A stretch of 64,000 nt of DNA from Sapria himalayana. Lineage: Eukaryota > Streptophyta > Magnoliopsida > Malpighiales > Rafflesiaceae. The notes under the pieces are model-generated. The model worked only from the letters and a program-made list of their open reading frames with translations. It did not search any database and was not told where the DNA came from. How positions within the stretch are numbered: position 1 is the first letter of the stretch; the number at the start of each line of letters is the position of its first letter. This document shows, piece after piece, positions 13,263-23,334 of the stretch. The translations under genes and the position numbers were made by a program. The stretch lies in contig JAREIK010000506.1 of NCBI GenBank assembly GCA_029783825.1, positions 512,502 through 576,501 of the forward strand, in the 5' to 3' direction.

Positions 13263-13578
13263 GGGCACGGCACGGCCCGTGGGCACGGCACGGCCCGTGG
13301 GCACGGCACGGCCCGTGGGCACGGCACGGCCCGTGGGCACGGCACGGCCCGTGGGCACGGCACGGCCCGTGGGCACGGCACGGCCCGTGGGCACGGCACG
13401 GCCCGTGGGCACGGCACGGCCCGTGGGCACGGCACGGCCCGTGGGCACGGCACGGCCCGTGGGCACGGCACGGCCCGTGGGCACGGCACGGCACGGCCCG
13501 TGGGCACGGCACGGCACGGCACGGCCCGTGGGCACGGCACGGCCCGTGGGCACGGCACGGCCCGTGGGCACGGCAAGG
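13263..13578. repeat. 18-bp GC-rich minisatellite inside hAT-A
   Basis: The unit GGGCACGGCACGGCCCGT repeats without substitution: twelve exact 18-bp units (13263-13478), a 23-bp and a 28-bp unit that gained 5 and 10 bases of GGCAC, two more 18-bp units and a broken last copy. Because the period is a multiple of 3, every frame stays open on both strands, which yields ORFs made of PRAVPC, TGRAVP and GTARPV-type repeats. These are not considered genes. The same CGGCACGGC words occur in the hAT-B subterminal DNA (18676-18800), so the array probably expanded from it. Confidence 0.95.
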
Positions 13579-13676
13579 TCGTGCCGTGCCGTGCCCGGCC
13601 TGCACGGGCACGGCCTGGCTTGGCCAGGCGGGGCACGAGCGCACGGCAGGCATCCAGCCTGGACGCCTGGATCGGC

Positions 13677-15560
13677 TCAACCGAGGTCCGGGTCCCGGGA
13701 GCCAAGCACGGGCACGGCCCGTGCTTCTGCTTGGCACTTCCGCACTTGGCACATCCTAGATAGCACGAGATAGGCGGACTCATATGATTTCCACCACTGT
13801 AATAAATCAAGATTCTTATTGTCAGAAGGTGATAGGATTGAGCAGTAATTGGTATCTAAGTACCGAGACAGCTCGTTCCTATGTGAAGGTCCACCACTAA
13901 GTTTCCCCCTCGCTAGGTTAATGAAATAAGCGTCATCTCCGAACAAGGTATCAGAGTCCGTACTCACAGTCTCACCACCACCACCACCATACCTAGTATC
14001 GTAGTATGTGAACAGGTCTGTCAACTTCTCGTAAATGAACCCTTCAGGTGGCTCTTCCAGGTTCATGCACGAGGAAATGAAAGTCAGGGTGTTTTCAACC
14101 CCTTCCACCTTAGCCCTAGCGTCCATGCATGCTGCGAGGCAATAAAGAGATGGAATGGTGGACCAGTACTTCAGGTACTTGGTCTCCATCTCTGCAACCA
14201 TATGGCTAAGCGTCGGGTCCGCTCGATACATCCTAAACATGCTACTAATGTTGCATATGCAACGGAGTGCAATGCAAGTGGTGGGCGTATAAACCGACGA
14301 ACACATGTTCGTCGTGTCATAAAATATCTTCAGGAATTTCATAAATGAAATTCCTGAATCCCAGTCAGTGTCGTCAATAATAAGTTCGCCACTCTTACTA
14401 TTGACGTAGTCGGATATCACGTGTTCGTATCCAACACATGATTCCAACATCAGGTACGTGTAATTCCAACGATGTCTCACATCCGATTGGAATTTCTTCT
14501 TCTTAAGATTCGCAGACAAACAGAGATTACCAAACTCTTGTAGTCTGCGATGAGTGCGAATATACTTGAGTGCATTGCATATATTTTCCAACGCGGGGGA
14601 ACAGACCTTCATACCCGCTTGAACTATCAGGTTAATAACATGACACATGCATCTGATATGAAAGATCTCTCCTAATGGTGCGTCTCTAATATTCCTAACA
14701 AACATGTTGATCGCTACTCCATTATTCGCAGCATTATCGAAAGTGACACTAAAAATTTTATTTTGAATTTTATATTCCCTAAATATTTTCATCATACACT
14801 CAAAAATGGCCGGGCCATCATGAGGATGAAGAATCTCAGTGAATCCTAATATTTTTTTATTGATAATCCAGTTTGAATCTACATAATGACTCGTGAGACA
14901 TGCATAAGAAGAATCATCGTGACATGTCCATATATCGGACGTCACGGACACCACTCCACTAAATGCCAAAAATTCCTTAATTATTTTTTGTTTTTCTAAC
15001 TTATATATCTTTAGTATGTCACTCCTAGATGTGGACCTAGGAATCCTACGATAGGATGGCTGAAAATAAGTCTGCATGATGCGCACTACCCTCGGATCTT
15101 CCGAAAATCTGATCGGAAGACCCATCAATGTGATGAGCCTGGCCATGCCGTCCCTACCCAACTCGCTGGAGTATATGAAGGGAGTAAACTTTGAGACTGA
15201 ACTCGATCCAGTCTCAAAAAATGTAGTGCCAAGTTGGGTTTGCCTAGGATCTAACGGTCCATGTTTTTTGGAGCATATTTCAGCATGCCTCTTGAGGTGC
15301 CCAGTCCCACATGTACTCTTGCATGTTAAAAGTCTCATACAATATTTGCACTGTGTCATTTCATGTTCCTCACCCCTAACATCTACTTGTGTTATGATTT
15401 TAAAATGTGTCCAAACTACAGAAGTCCTCCTAGTTTTTTGTTTTTTAGAACTTTGGGCTGAGACGACAGGAGAAACCAAAGTTTCAGGAGCCACGGACGT
15501 CTGTGTAACACTAACATTTTCATTTTCCAAATTTAAATACGTGTTAGGTGTATTTGTCAT
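13677..15560 (-). CDS. hAT (Ac-like) transposase, C-terminally truncated
   Basis: This open frame of 627 codons encodes a cut-and-paste hAT transposase, a nuclear DNA-binding and strand-transfer protein. A BED-type zinc finger lies at residues about 46-97 (W50, C71, C74, H88, H92). The RNase H-like core shows the first acidic residue in SVTSDIW (D209) and the second in SVTFDNAANN (D275), then the family CxxH-type motif in RCMCH (304-307). The dimerisation domain starts at LDLLQWWKSYES but breaks off: after VLSRM, the last about 25 residues are read from subterminal hAT DNA, where hAT-B has ARDLLTPPVSSVASESAF. The helix with the third catalytic residue and the dimer interface is thus partly lost, so activity is unlikely. 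The Met at 15560 is chosen because it precedes the BED finger and starts the open frame. Leader and terminus lie upstream, to the right. Confidence 0.88.
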   Translation of the reverse strand: MTNTPNTYLNLENENVSVTQTSVAPETLVSPVVSAQSSKKQKTRRTSVVWTHFKIITQVDVRGEEHEMTQCKYCMRLLTCKSTCGTGHLKRHAEICSKKHGPLDPRQTQLGTTFFETGSSSVSKFTPFIYSSELGRDGMARLITLMGLPIRFSEDPRVVRIMQTYFQPSYRRIPRSTSRSDILKIYKLEKQKIIKEFLAFSGVVSVTSDIWTCHDDSSYACLTSHYVDSNWIINKKILGFTEILHPHDGPAIFECMMKIFREYKIQNKIFSVTFDNAANNGVAINMFVRNIRDAPLGEIFHIRCMCHVINLIVQAGMKVCSPALENICNALKYIRTHRRLQEFGNLCLSANLKKKKFQSDVRHRWNYTYLMLESCVGYEHVISDYVNSKSGELIIDDTDWDSGISFMKFLKIFYDTTNMCSSVYTPTTCIALRCICNISSMFRMYRADPTLSHMVAEMETKYLKYWSTIPSLYCLAACMDARAKVEGVENTLTFISSCMNLEEPPEGFIYEKLTDLFTYYDTRYGGGGGETVSTDSDTLFGDDAYFINLARGKLSGGPSHRNELSRYLDTNYCSILSPSDNKNLDLLQWWKSYESAYLVLSRMCQVRKCQAEARAVPVLGSRDPDLG

Positions 15561-16103
15561 TTTTTTTTCGTAAGTTTTTCTAGAGAGAGAAGCTTTAGAG
15601 AGAGAAAGTACAAAAAAAGTAAATTATATTACCCGGTAAAAGTAATGATGTCACTCACGTGCAAGGTGCACCGCAGGAAGCTTTGATGTTCAAAACTCAA
15701 GTTGAGTTTCACGAAAATCCAAGCCGAAATCAAATTCACGAGGGCCGAGAGAGAGATGCACGGTTTATGTGAGAGAGAGAAAATATTGAGAGATTTTGTT
15801 TTTGAAAAACATAAAATGTTATAGGGAGGGGGGTAGATTTTATAGGCTAAATAAAGTTTTATTTTTTTAAAAAAATATTTTTTTATTAATTTTTTGAATT
15901 TTTTTAATATATTTAAGGGGCAGAATCACGAGGACCGTTGGATTCTGCCCCCTAGCCGTTGGAGGCGAATCCAAGGGCTGAAAATCGCTCAAGTTTGAAA
16001 AAAAAAAATTTTTTTCCGTTGGAAATTTTTTTGGATTCGGGTTTCGGTAGAAAAGACCGCGGGTCGAGTCTGTTTGGACCCGACCCGCGGTCTTTTTACC
16101 GGC
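15561..16103 (-). other. hAT-A transposase leader / promoter region
   Basis: Non-coding DNA between the transposase start and the G run. It has GAGAGAGA tracts (about 15580-15605 and 15745-15780), an A/T-rich block and an inverted block in which GGGGCAGAATC and GATTCTGCCCC face each other (about 15917-15951). The same pair recurs at 36077-36111 in hAT-C, confirming the family relationship. Confidence 0.5.
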
Positions 16104-16173
16104 GGGGGGGGGGGGGGGGGGGCCCGGTTGGGTCACGACTCAGTGAGTCGTGACTCATGAGTCGCGACTCACG
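16104..16173. repeat. G run plus GAGTC palindrome cluster in hAT-A right subterminal region
   Basis: Nineteen consecutive G (16104-16122) are followed by overlapping palindromes: 11-bp arms around one base at 16132-16142/16144-16154, GACTCATGAGTC at 16152-16163 and GAGTCGCGACTC at 16159-16170. TGACTCA-type words are also bZIP-like sites. Position near the terminus suggests a transposase-binding or promoter module; this is inference. Confidence 0.7.
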
Positions 16174-16372
16174 CCACGGCACGCGTGGCACGCCGCCAGT
16201 GCCACGCGTGCCTGCGTGAACCGGCACGGGATGGACCCGTGCCAGCGTGCCGCGCCAAGGCACGGCACGGGCCCGGGCACGGTTTTTGAACATGCTGGGC
16301 CGGCCCAGGCACTGCCGAACCATGACGTGCCTCATGTTGGGCCGGCCCGGCCCGGCACGTTTGACACCTCTA

Positions 16373-17165
16373 GATTCACTATGTGTATCATTCACCCTGT
16401 AAACTCACGAACATGGTTCAATCCTTTCTTTTAATTATTAAAAAAATAATATTTGATAGAAGTTTATAGAATCAATCAAGTAAATACAAATTAAGATCAT
16501 ATAAATATGAGTTTGTGGTGTGACCACAACTAAGTTTGTGCCAATTGATACAAGCACTAAGAACAAGGGTCTTGGATCTATTAAGGCATATAATAGATCA
16601 TTTACACATATCATTGAGCAAACCCACATATAATCTTTTATGAACTATGACCAACTATTATATTAGCAAATAAATGTATTATTAAGCCTATGTGTATAAA
16701 CAACAAAAAACTAGTTCAGAGTAGTAAAAAGTCAACAACTCTAAAAGGGTTTCAACTATTGGAGAAATACATGAGGATGACAACTCACCAACAAATGGAA
16801 GGATAATGAGTAAAATAACACAGTGCAGTCTAGATATTATTAGTGAATAATTTTTGTTGAAGATTATAAATGTGTTATTAGAGTCTATATTTTCTTGATC
16901 GAGACGGTGCACTCTAGATATTATTTTCCAATATCCTATATGTCCTCCATCCCAAAAATAAATTTATCATCCCAAAAATGAGAGAAATAAGAAAACTCAC
17001 CAACACATCTCGACACTTAAAATTTCCTAAGAATGTAAGGTAAAACAATGTATCTAAATTGACTTATATGATTCATTAAGAAATATTATGTTGTTTGCCT
17101 ATTTATGACATTACCACCAAAGAGAGAAGTGGATCATAAAATCGAGTTGACAACCAATGTTGAAT
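16373..17165. other. AT-rich DNA, nothing recognised
   Basis: Flanks the hAT-A right end. No coding or repeat structure was identified; the short ORFs at 16438-16629 and 16688-16912 have no recognisable domain. Confidence 0.45.
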
Positions 17166-17169
17166 CTCC

Positions 17170-18330
17170 AACTTTAGGCTCCTATTTGGATGACATTTGC
17201 AGAACTCAAAGAATTAAGGAGATGAGTTATTAGAGGGTGAATTTATGTGTGATTTAATCAATTATCGAAGGTGGGGTAAGGATCACCCTATTATTCCAAC
17301 GAATAAATGATGAATCTTTCTACCTATTTATTAATTTATTGAGCACACAACAAATTGGCAAAGAATTAAAAATATCAAATTTTGTTATCAGAATAGCATC
17401 AAATTTTGATGTGTAAATGTGATAAACTAAAGAATATATGCATGCTTTATTATGACTCATGAATCACAAAAGCACCTAAAATATTTTACACTCATGAATA
17501 ATATACTTGAATAATTTCTTGATCACATTGTAATCATATAGTTAGATCATATTGTGATATAGAATAAATCCTTAGGAGAACATATGGATCAATAAAGATA
17601 AATATTTCAAGTACTAAGTGAGAAAGAATTAAATGTGAAATGAAAGAAAAATATTCATTTTTCTATAATGAAATGCAATTTCTTAGTCACCTAATAGAAC
17701 GATTCAAATGGACAAAGATAAAGTACAAATTATTATTGAGCTAAAATTATCAATCAAGGTGAGATAATTATGATCATTTATTGGGTTAGTATATTATTAT
17801 AGTCAATATATTAACAGATATTCTAACAAAGCCATGTCATTGACAAACTTGTTGAAGAAAGAAAAGTGTGAGATTGGAACAAAATTTTGTTAGGATGCTG
17901 TTGATCATATAAAAAACATGCAATTACAAAAGAACACTTCCTAGTCTAACAAAATTGTGCTGTGCCTTGTGTTCATACTGATGCATACGATTTTTCTATC
18001 AGAGAGGTTTTAATACAGTGGAAACATCCACTCGATTTTGAAATCCATAAACTTAATAAAATGAAGTCACAAATAGCCCAATACAAAGAAATAACAATAA
18101 TAGTTCATTGCTTATGTATATAGAGATATCCCATGGATTCTTGGCTTATGATAAGAATAAACATTGTATCACGAAGGTATTATCAAATTCAGATGAAGCT
18201 TAGTCTAAAGGAACCTCAAAAATAAGAGTTCATTGTATAGTTTGGCTATAGAATATAACACAAGAAAGACTGATATAGTGAATGATACATTAAACTCAAA
18301 GAAGAGTTTATCAATATTAGTGGGCATCAA
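17170..18330 (+). pseudogene. Degenerate Ty3/Gypsy pol (reverse transcriptase - RNase H)
   Basis: Frame-by-frame reading on the plus strand gives successive Gypsy pol landmarks. A YFTLMNNIL / LDHIVI stretch corresponds to the RT region ending in the YLDD box, with the box itself degraded. FFYNEMQFLSHLI follows, then LLGLVYYYSQYINRYSNKA and LTNLLKKEKCEIG (the post-RT connection), then RNase H-like VLIQWKHPLDFEIHKLNK and IAQYKEITIIVHCL, and finally EYNTRKTDIVNDTLN. The segments lie in different frames separated by stops and indels. No integrase, gag or LTR was found nearby. The order and spacing match the family, but the copy is far beyond function. Confidence 0.7.
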
Positions 18331-18652
18331 TGTTCTAATGAGTACCCGTTAAAGACTTATACACAAATACCCAGTTAGAAAATCATTCCTTGATTATGCC
18401 TTATAAAGAAAATACTAAAAGATTCTTGTAAGAAAATGACTCATTTGTTTTGCTTTTGTCTCATTGCTTGGGAAGTTAAGAAAAAAAAAATATGCGCAAA
18501 TTCCATAATTTTAAGTGGGCTATCCACTCATGTAGTCGACACATTCTAGTTCTTGTGGAAGATGAATACTGGTGGCCCCAAACAAAAAAAAATATTGTGT
18601 ATTCCAAAGTGAAAATCTACATATTGTTGCAATTAGTCAGGGTAGAGTAGAA
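18331..18652. other. AT-rich DNA, nothing recognised
   Basis: Short spacer between the Gypsy relic and the hAT-B target duplication. Confidence 0.4.
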
Positions 18653-18660
18653 GTTAGTTG
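18653..18660. repeat. hAT-B target site duplication, left copy
   Basis: GTTAGTTG immediately precedes the hAT-B left end and is repeated exactly at 21974-21981. Eight bp is the hAT signature. Confidence 0.95.
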
Positions 18661-18820
18661 TAGAGGTATCAAACGGGCCGGCCCGGCACGGCACGGCCCA
18701 TTTTTTTCCAGCACGATCGTGCTACAGTGCCGTGTCCGGCACGGCACGGTTTGAATATAGGCGGGCACGGCACCACCCGTAGGCACGGCGTGCCGTGCCG
18801 TGCCGTGCCGGGATCGCTAA
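18661..18820. repeat. hAT-B left terminus and GC-rich subterminal repeats
   Basis: The terminus is followed by CGGCACGGC words in both orientations, including GTGCCGTGCCGTGCCGTGCC near 18790-18810. These are the same words that make up the hAT-A minisatellite. Confidence 0.8.
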
Positions 18821-19565
18821 AGCCCAGCCTGACCATACAGGCCAGGCACCAGCTGCCACCTGCCAGGGCATACCGGCATAGCCGCATGCCCGCATAGGCT
18901 GACTGGCTGAGGCTGAGCCGTTGAGGGTGAGACCGTGAGAGAGAAGCATGAACGGGCAAGCGGGCACGGGACCGGGAAGGGACGGGTGACGGGTCACGGT
19001 ATGAAAGGGGACGGGGAGGGGAGGGGAGGCCATGTAGAAATCCTATTCTCTGAATTCAAAAATCAGAATATTGTATTTTTTTTTTAATTTATATATTGTA
19101 AATTATATTTCTTAATTTTAAGTTAAGTGTAGTGTCATAGTGACTGTAGTCTACTCTCAACACTGTGTAGTGTTGAGTATTAATTATTAGATATAATTTT
19201 TTTTTAAAAAATGATAAAAATTTAAATTTAAAAAAAAAACAAATTTTTGAAAATTATTTTTTTATCAAATTCAACTAAGTATAGCTTTATTTATATTTAT
19301 AATTTATTAATTATAAATTAAAGTTATTAATTTTTAAAATAAAATTTAAATTATTAAAAAATTAAATCTATACATAATGTTAGGAAAAATTAAATTTAAA
19401 AAAAAAATTAAACTACAGAAATGAAAAATTACCAATCATGCATTTGAAACCGATGGTCCGAACAAAACAAGTATAAGTTTCAACACAAGCACAACGTACA
19501 GACAAAGCGTATAAATACAATGAATAAAAACAACATCGAAAAAAAACATCATATCAGCATCAATC

Positions 19566-21670
19566 GTCAAGCGGCATATCATGAGAATCATCAGCCGCAA
19601 CATCAAGATCAGTATCATATTGATCATCATCATCGACAATCAGCTCCTCCGCCATCGTAGTGGATGTGGATGCGATTACAGTGTCTGTCCCAGTCACAGC
19701 TTCAGCACGATCATGGATGCTAAACCTCGATTCCTCTCAATCCTTCAAACATGCCAAGGCCTCAACCATATCTGGACGTAATCTCGATCTCTTATCCGAA
19801 ATCATGTTCACTGCAACAGAAAAAGCAGACTCCGATGCTACGCTCGACACCGGAGGAGTCAGTAGATCCCGTGCCATCCTAGATAGCACGGGATAGGTGG
19901 ACTCATATGATTTCCACCACTGTAATAAATCAAGATTCTTATTATCAGAATGTGATAGGATTGAGCAGTAATCGGTATCTAAGTACCGAGACAACTCACT
20001 CCTATGTGATGGTCCACACCTACGTTTCCCCCTCGCTAGGTTAATGGAATAATCGTCATCTCCGAACAAGGTATCAATGTTCGTAATCACAGTCTCACCA
20101 CCACCACCACCACCATACCTAGTATCGTAGTATGTGAACAGGTCTGTCAACTTCTCGTAAATGAACCCTTCAGGTGGCTCTTCCAGGTTCATGCACGAGG
20201 AAATAAAAGTCACGGTGTTTTCTACCCCTTCCACCTTAGCCCTAGGGTCCATGCATGCAGCGAGGCAATAAAGAGATGGAACGGTAGACCAGTACTTCAA
20301 GTACTTGGTCTCCATCTCTGCAACCATATGGCTAAGCGTCGAGTCAGCTCGATACTTCCTAAACATGCTACTAATGTTGCATATGCACCGGAGTGCAATG
20401 CAAGTGGTGAGCATATAAACCGAAGAACACATGTTCATCGTGTCATAAAATATCTTCAGGAATTTCATAAATGAAATTCATGAAGCCCAGTCAGTGTCGT
20501 CAATAATAATTTCGTCACTCTTACTATTGACGTAGTCGGATATCACGTGTTCGTATCCAATACATGATTCCAACATCAGGTACGTGTAATTCCAACGATG
20601 TCTCACATCCAATTGGAATTTCTTCTTCTTAAGATTCGCAGACAAACAGAGATTACCAAACTCTTGTAGTCTGCGAGGAGTGCGAATATACTTGAGTGCA
20701 TTGCGTATATTTTCCAACACGGGGGAACACACCTTCATACCCGCTTGAACTATCAAGTTAATCACATGACACATGCATCTGACATGAAAGATCTCTCCTA
20801 ATGGTGCGTCTCTAATATTCCTAACAAACATATTGATCGCTACTCCATTATTAGCAGCATTATCGAAAGTGACACTAAAAATTTTATTTTGAATTTTATA
20901 ATCCTAAATATTTTCATCATACACTCAAAAATGGCCGGGCCATCATGAGGATGAAGAATCTCAGTGAATCCTAATATTTTTTTTATTGATTGTCCATTTA
21001 GAATCTACATAGTAACTCGTGAGAGATGCATAAGAAGAATCATCGTGACATGTACATATATCAGACGTCACGGACACCACTCCACTAAATGCCAAAAATT
21101 CCTTAATTATTTTTTGTTTTTCTAACTTATATATCTTTAGTATGTCACTCCTAGATGTGGACCTAGGAATCCTACGATAGGAAGGCTGAAAATAAGTCTG
21201 CATGATGCGCACTACCCTCGGATCTTCCGAAAATCTGATCGGAAGACCCATCAATGTGATGAGTCTGGTCATGCCGTCCCTACCCAACTCGCTGGAGTAT
21301 ACAAAGGGAGTAAACTTTGAGACTGAACTCGATCCAGTCTCAAAAAATGTAGTGTCAAGTTGGGTTTGCCTAGGAACTAAGGGTACATGTTTTTTGGTGC
21401 ATAATTCAGCATGCCTTTTAAGGTACCCAGTCCCACATATACTCTTGCATGTTAAAAGTCTCATACAATATTTGCACTGTGTCATTTCAAGTTCTTCACC
21501 CCTAACATTTACTTGTGTTATGATTTTAAAACGATTCCAAACTACAGAAGTCCTCATAATTTTTTATTTTTTAGAACTTTGGGTTGAGACGACTGGAGAA
21601 ACCAAAGTTTCAGCAGCCGCAGACCTCTATGTAACATTAACATTTTCATTTTCCAAATTAAAATATGTAG
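19566..21670 (-). pseudogene. hAT (Ac-like) transposase pseudogene of hAT-B
   Basis: This is the same transposase as in hAT-A, with an intact C-terminal half but several lesions. Readable blocks are 21557-20961 (BED finger, first acidic motif changed to SVTSDIC), 20831-20478 (central domain with RCMCH) and 20468-19737 (C-terminal dimerisation domain with LDLLQWWKSYES, LTPPVSSVASESAFS and MVEALACLKD). Lesions include loss of the start codon region at about 21670, a CAA-to-TAA stop near 21564, indels near 20980 and 20905, a GGA-to-TGA stop near 20479 and a TGG-to-TGA stop at 19737. Beyond that stop the frame continues through an acidic tail ending about 19566. Assignments of the lesions come from comparison with hAT-A; where hAT-A lacks the segment, from the family pattern. 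Confidence 0.88.
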
Positions 21671-21715
21671 GTTGACTCCCACATATACCCAGACCCGACC
21701 CACGGTCTTTTTACC

Positions 21716-21759
21716 GGGGGGGGGGGGGGGGGGGGGTGGGGGGTGGGGGGGTGGGGGGC
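21716..21759. repeat. G-run cluster in hAT-B
   Basis: Twenty-one G in a row and further runs of 6-8 G separated by single T. The arrangement fits G-quadruplex-forming DNA. It occupies the same place as the G run of hAT-A. Confidence 0.85.
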
Positions 21760-21973
21760 CACTGGACGGCCGGACGGGTCACGCCGCCACCAGGCGTGCC
21801 TGCGTGAACCGGCACGGGACGAACCATGCCCGCGTGCCGTGTCGGACCAAGCACGGCACGGCACGGGCTGTTCCTAACTCGAGCACGGTTTAAAAACATG
21901 CCGGGCCGGCCCAGGCACGGCCGAACCATGCCGTGCCTCGTGTAGGGCCAGGCCAGCCCGTTTGACACCTCTA

Positions 21974-21981
21974 GTTAGTTG
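21974..21981. repeat. hAT-B target site duplication, right copy
   Basis: GTTAGTTG, identical to 18653-18660. Confidence 0.95.
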
Positions 21982-23334
21982 TAGGCATTCATTTGTTTTG
22001 TTGGAACTAAAAAATAATTCGCCTACATCACATATATATATATATATATATTTGTTATAGAATTTATCTTCTTAAATGAAGATTGGAATGGAATGATTCA
22101 AAATATACCTTAATTAATCGTAAATTTGCAGCAAGATGGAACCTTCTCTAGTGTCACCGATCTTCCGTTCATAATGAGGAAGAATAAGATGCACAATAGC
22201 TGTTGGTTTGTAAATCTGCTGGTAAATATTTTTTTATAAAATATTAGATTAAAACATGTTACGTAACTTTATAAAGTGATCTATCGTTATTATTTATTTA
22301 AATTATATAAAAGATTAAATTAATATTATTTAGATATATATAATTAATTAAATAATTCAATTTTTATTTTTTAGAAATTAATAAATTTAATTAATATAAT
22401 ATAATCAAATTAATTATACGAATTTTACATATAACATATCCTAAATAAATAAACTAAATCTTCAATTATTACTCTTACATTTTTGATAGCACTGGATTAG
22501 GATGAGTAAGAAATTCCAACACAAATATAATCTTAAGATTTCAATATGAATTATATGTATTATAAATAACATTAATTATAATTCAGACCTGTAAAATTAT
22601 AATTTATACCCCCTTATTCATCTAAAAAACTCACATTCCTTGTTATTCAATATTTATTCAACTTGATTTTTTAAAATTTTATAAGTACTCATTAATTATT
22701 AATTCATCTATTGATTAAAATTTATCAAGGATTTGAAAATATCAAAACTTATTAATATTCTCAAGTAGATATCAACAATTCATTCTAAAGGATATATAAT
22801 TAATATATTAATAATTAATATTTACCATATAATTAATTAAACTATCCACTTTACTATATATATTGATCTAATTATAAATCTTACATTTTATAAGTTAATA
22901 TAATAATTAATAAGTACACTTATTTATCAATTATATTAAAGTTAAGAGTAATGGTATTTGTAACATGAATTGTCTTTATTTACCATGTTAGCATAAAATA
23001 ATTATGTTTTTGCATCTCATTCAATACACAAGCAAGAAATTAGAATTTTATCATTCAGCATAATCAAGAAATATTTATTTAAATCTTATACTATAATCTT
23101 ATCAACAAAATACCTAACTCCATCTAGATGATAAACAATGAATTTATGTCCTACAAGAACTAATAAATTGATATTTTAAATTAAAGTTAAAACTCTAAGT
23201 ACAAATCATTAACTAAATATGAAAAAGGATGCATATGTTTTTTATTTTTAACATAATCTCAGTTTATTAAAATTCAATGAAAATCAAAATGAGTCAAAAA
23301 CATAAGAAAAAAAACTATAGGGTTTAGATTTCAG
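21982..23334. other. AT-rich DNA with a TA microsatellite, nothing else recognised
   Basis: A TA array lies at about 22031-22051. No gene or terminal repeat is seen. The 3' LTR of the Copia relic that follows might fall in the right part, but no second LTR exists for comparison. Confidence 0.4.

Larger units (their letters stand above)
13250..16372 (-). mobile_element. hAT element, left terminus missing (hAT-A)
   Basis: The right terminus is intact: it ends ...CGTTTGACACCTCTA at 16372, whose complement TAGAGGTGTCAAACG matches the hAT-B ends. The left terminus is absent; the element is entered through GC-rich subterminal DNA (GTTTTAAAGTCGGGCACGG) directly after the CACTA array. The 8 bases after the right end (GATTCACT) have no partner to the left. 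Internally it has an 18-bp minisatellite, a minus-strand transposase ORF, a 5' leader, a 19-base G run and a palindrome cluster. It is a sister of hAT-B but keeps leader DNA (about 15560-16075) that hAT-B lost. Confidence 0.85.
18661..21973 (-). mobile_element. Complete-ended hAT element (hAT-B), 3313 bp
   Basis: The left end TAGAGGTATCAAACGGGCC and the complement of the right end, TAGAGGTGTCAAACGGGC, differ by one base within 18. An exact 8-bp duplication GTTAGTTG flanks the element. GC-rich subterminal regions full of CGGCACGG words bracket a minus-strand transposase pseudogene. The right subterminal region has a 21-base G run (21716-21736) followed by T-interrupted G blocks. Compared with hAT-A, the leader and start codon region are deleted. 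It is probably mobilisable only in trans. Confidence 0.95.

Noticed and set aside
13263..13578. CRISPR-like regular repeats
   Set aside because: Directly adjacent 18-bp units without spacers, in a plant genome; this is a minisatellite.
13217..13810. Several long overlapping ORFs on both strands (87-197 aa), rich in PRAVPC, TGRAVP or GTARPV repeats
   Set aside because: They exist because an 18-bp repeat without stops keeps all frames open. No domain, and they lie in hAT subterminal DNA.
15076..15573. 165-aa ORF antisense to the hAT-A transposase (and its 157-aa counterpart at 21202-21675)
   Set aside because: Shadow of the transposase reading frame; no domain. Its presence in both copies follows from their relatedness.
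11481..16380. Target duplication for a single hAT spanning 11489-16372
   Set aside because: Octamers CTTTCTAC and GATTCACT share only chance matches, so one insertion cannot be claimed.
15867..16434. ORFs of 64-99 aa around the hAT-A right end with proline or glycine runs
   Set aside because: Produced by the G run and GC-rich terminus; no recognisable protein.
18669..19033. 96- and 103-aa ORFs at the hAT-B left end
   Set aside because: They cross the terminus and subterminal repeats; no domain.
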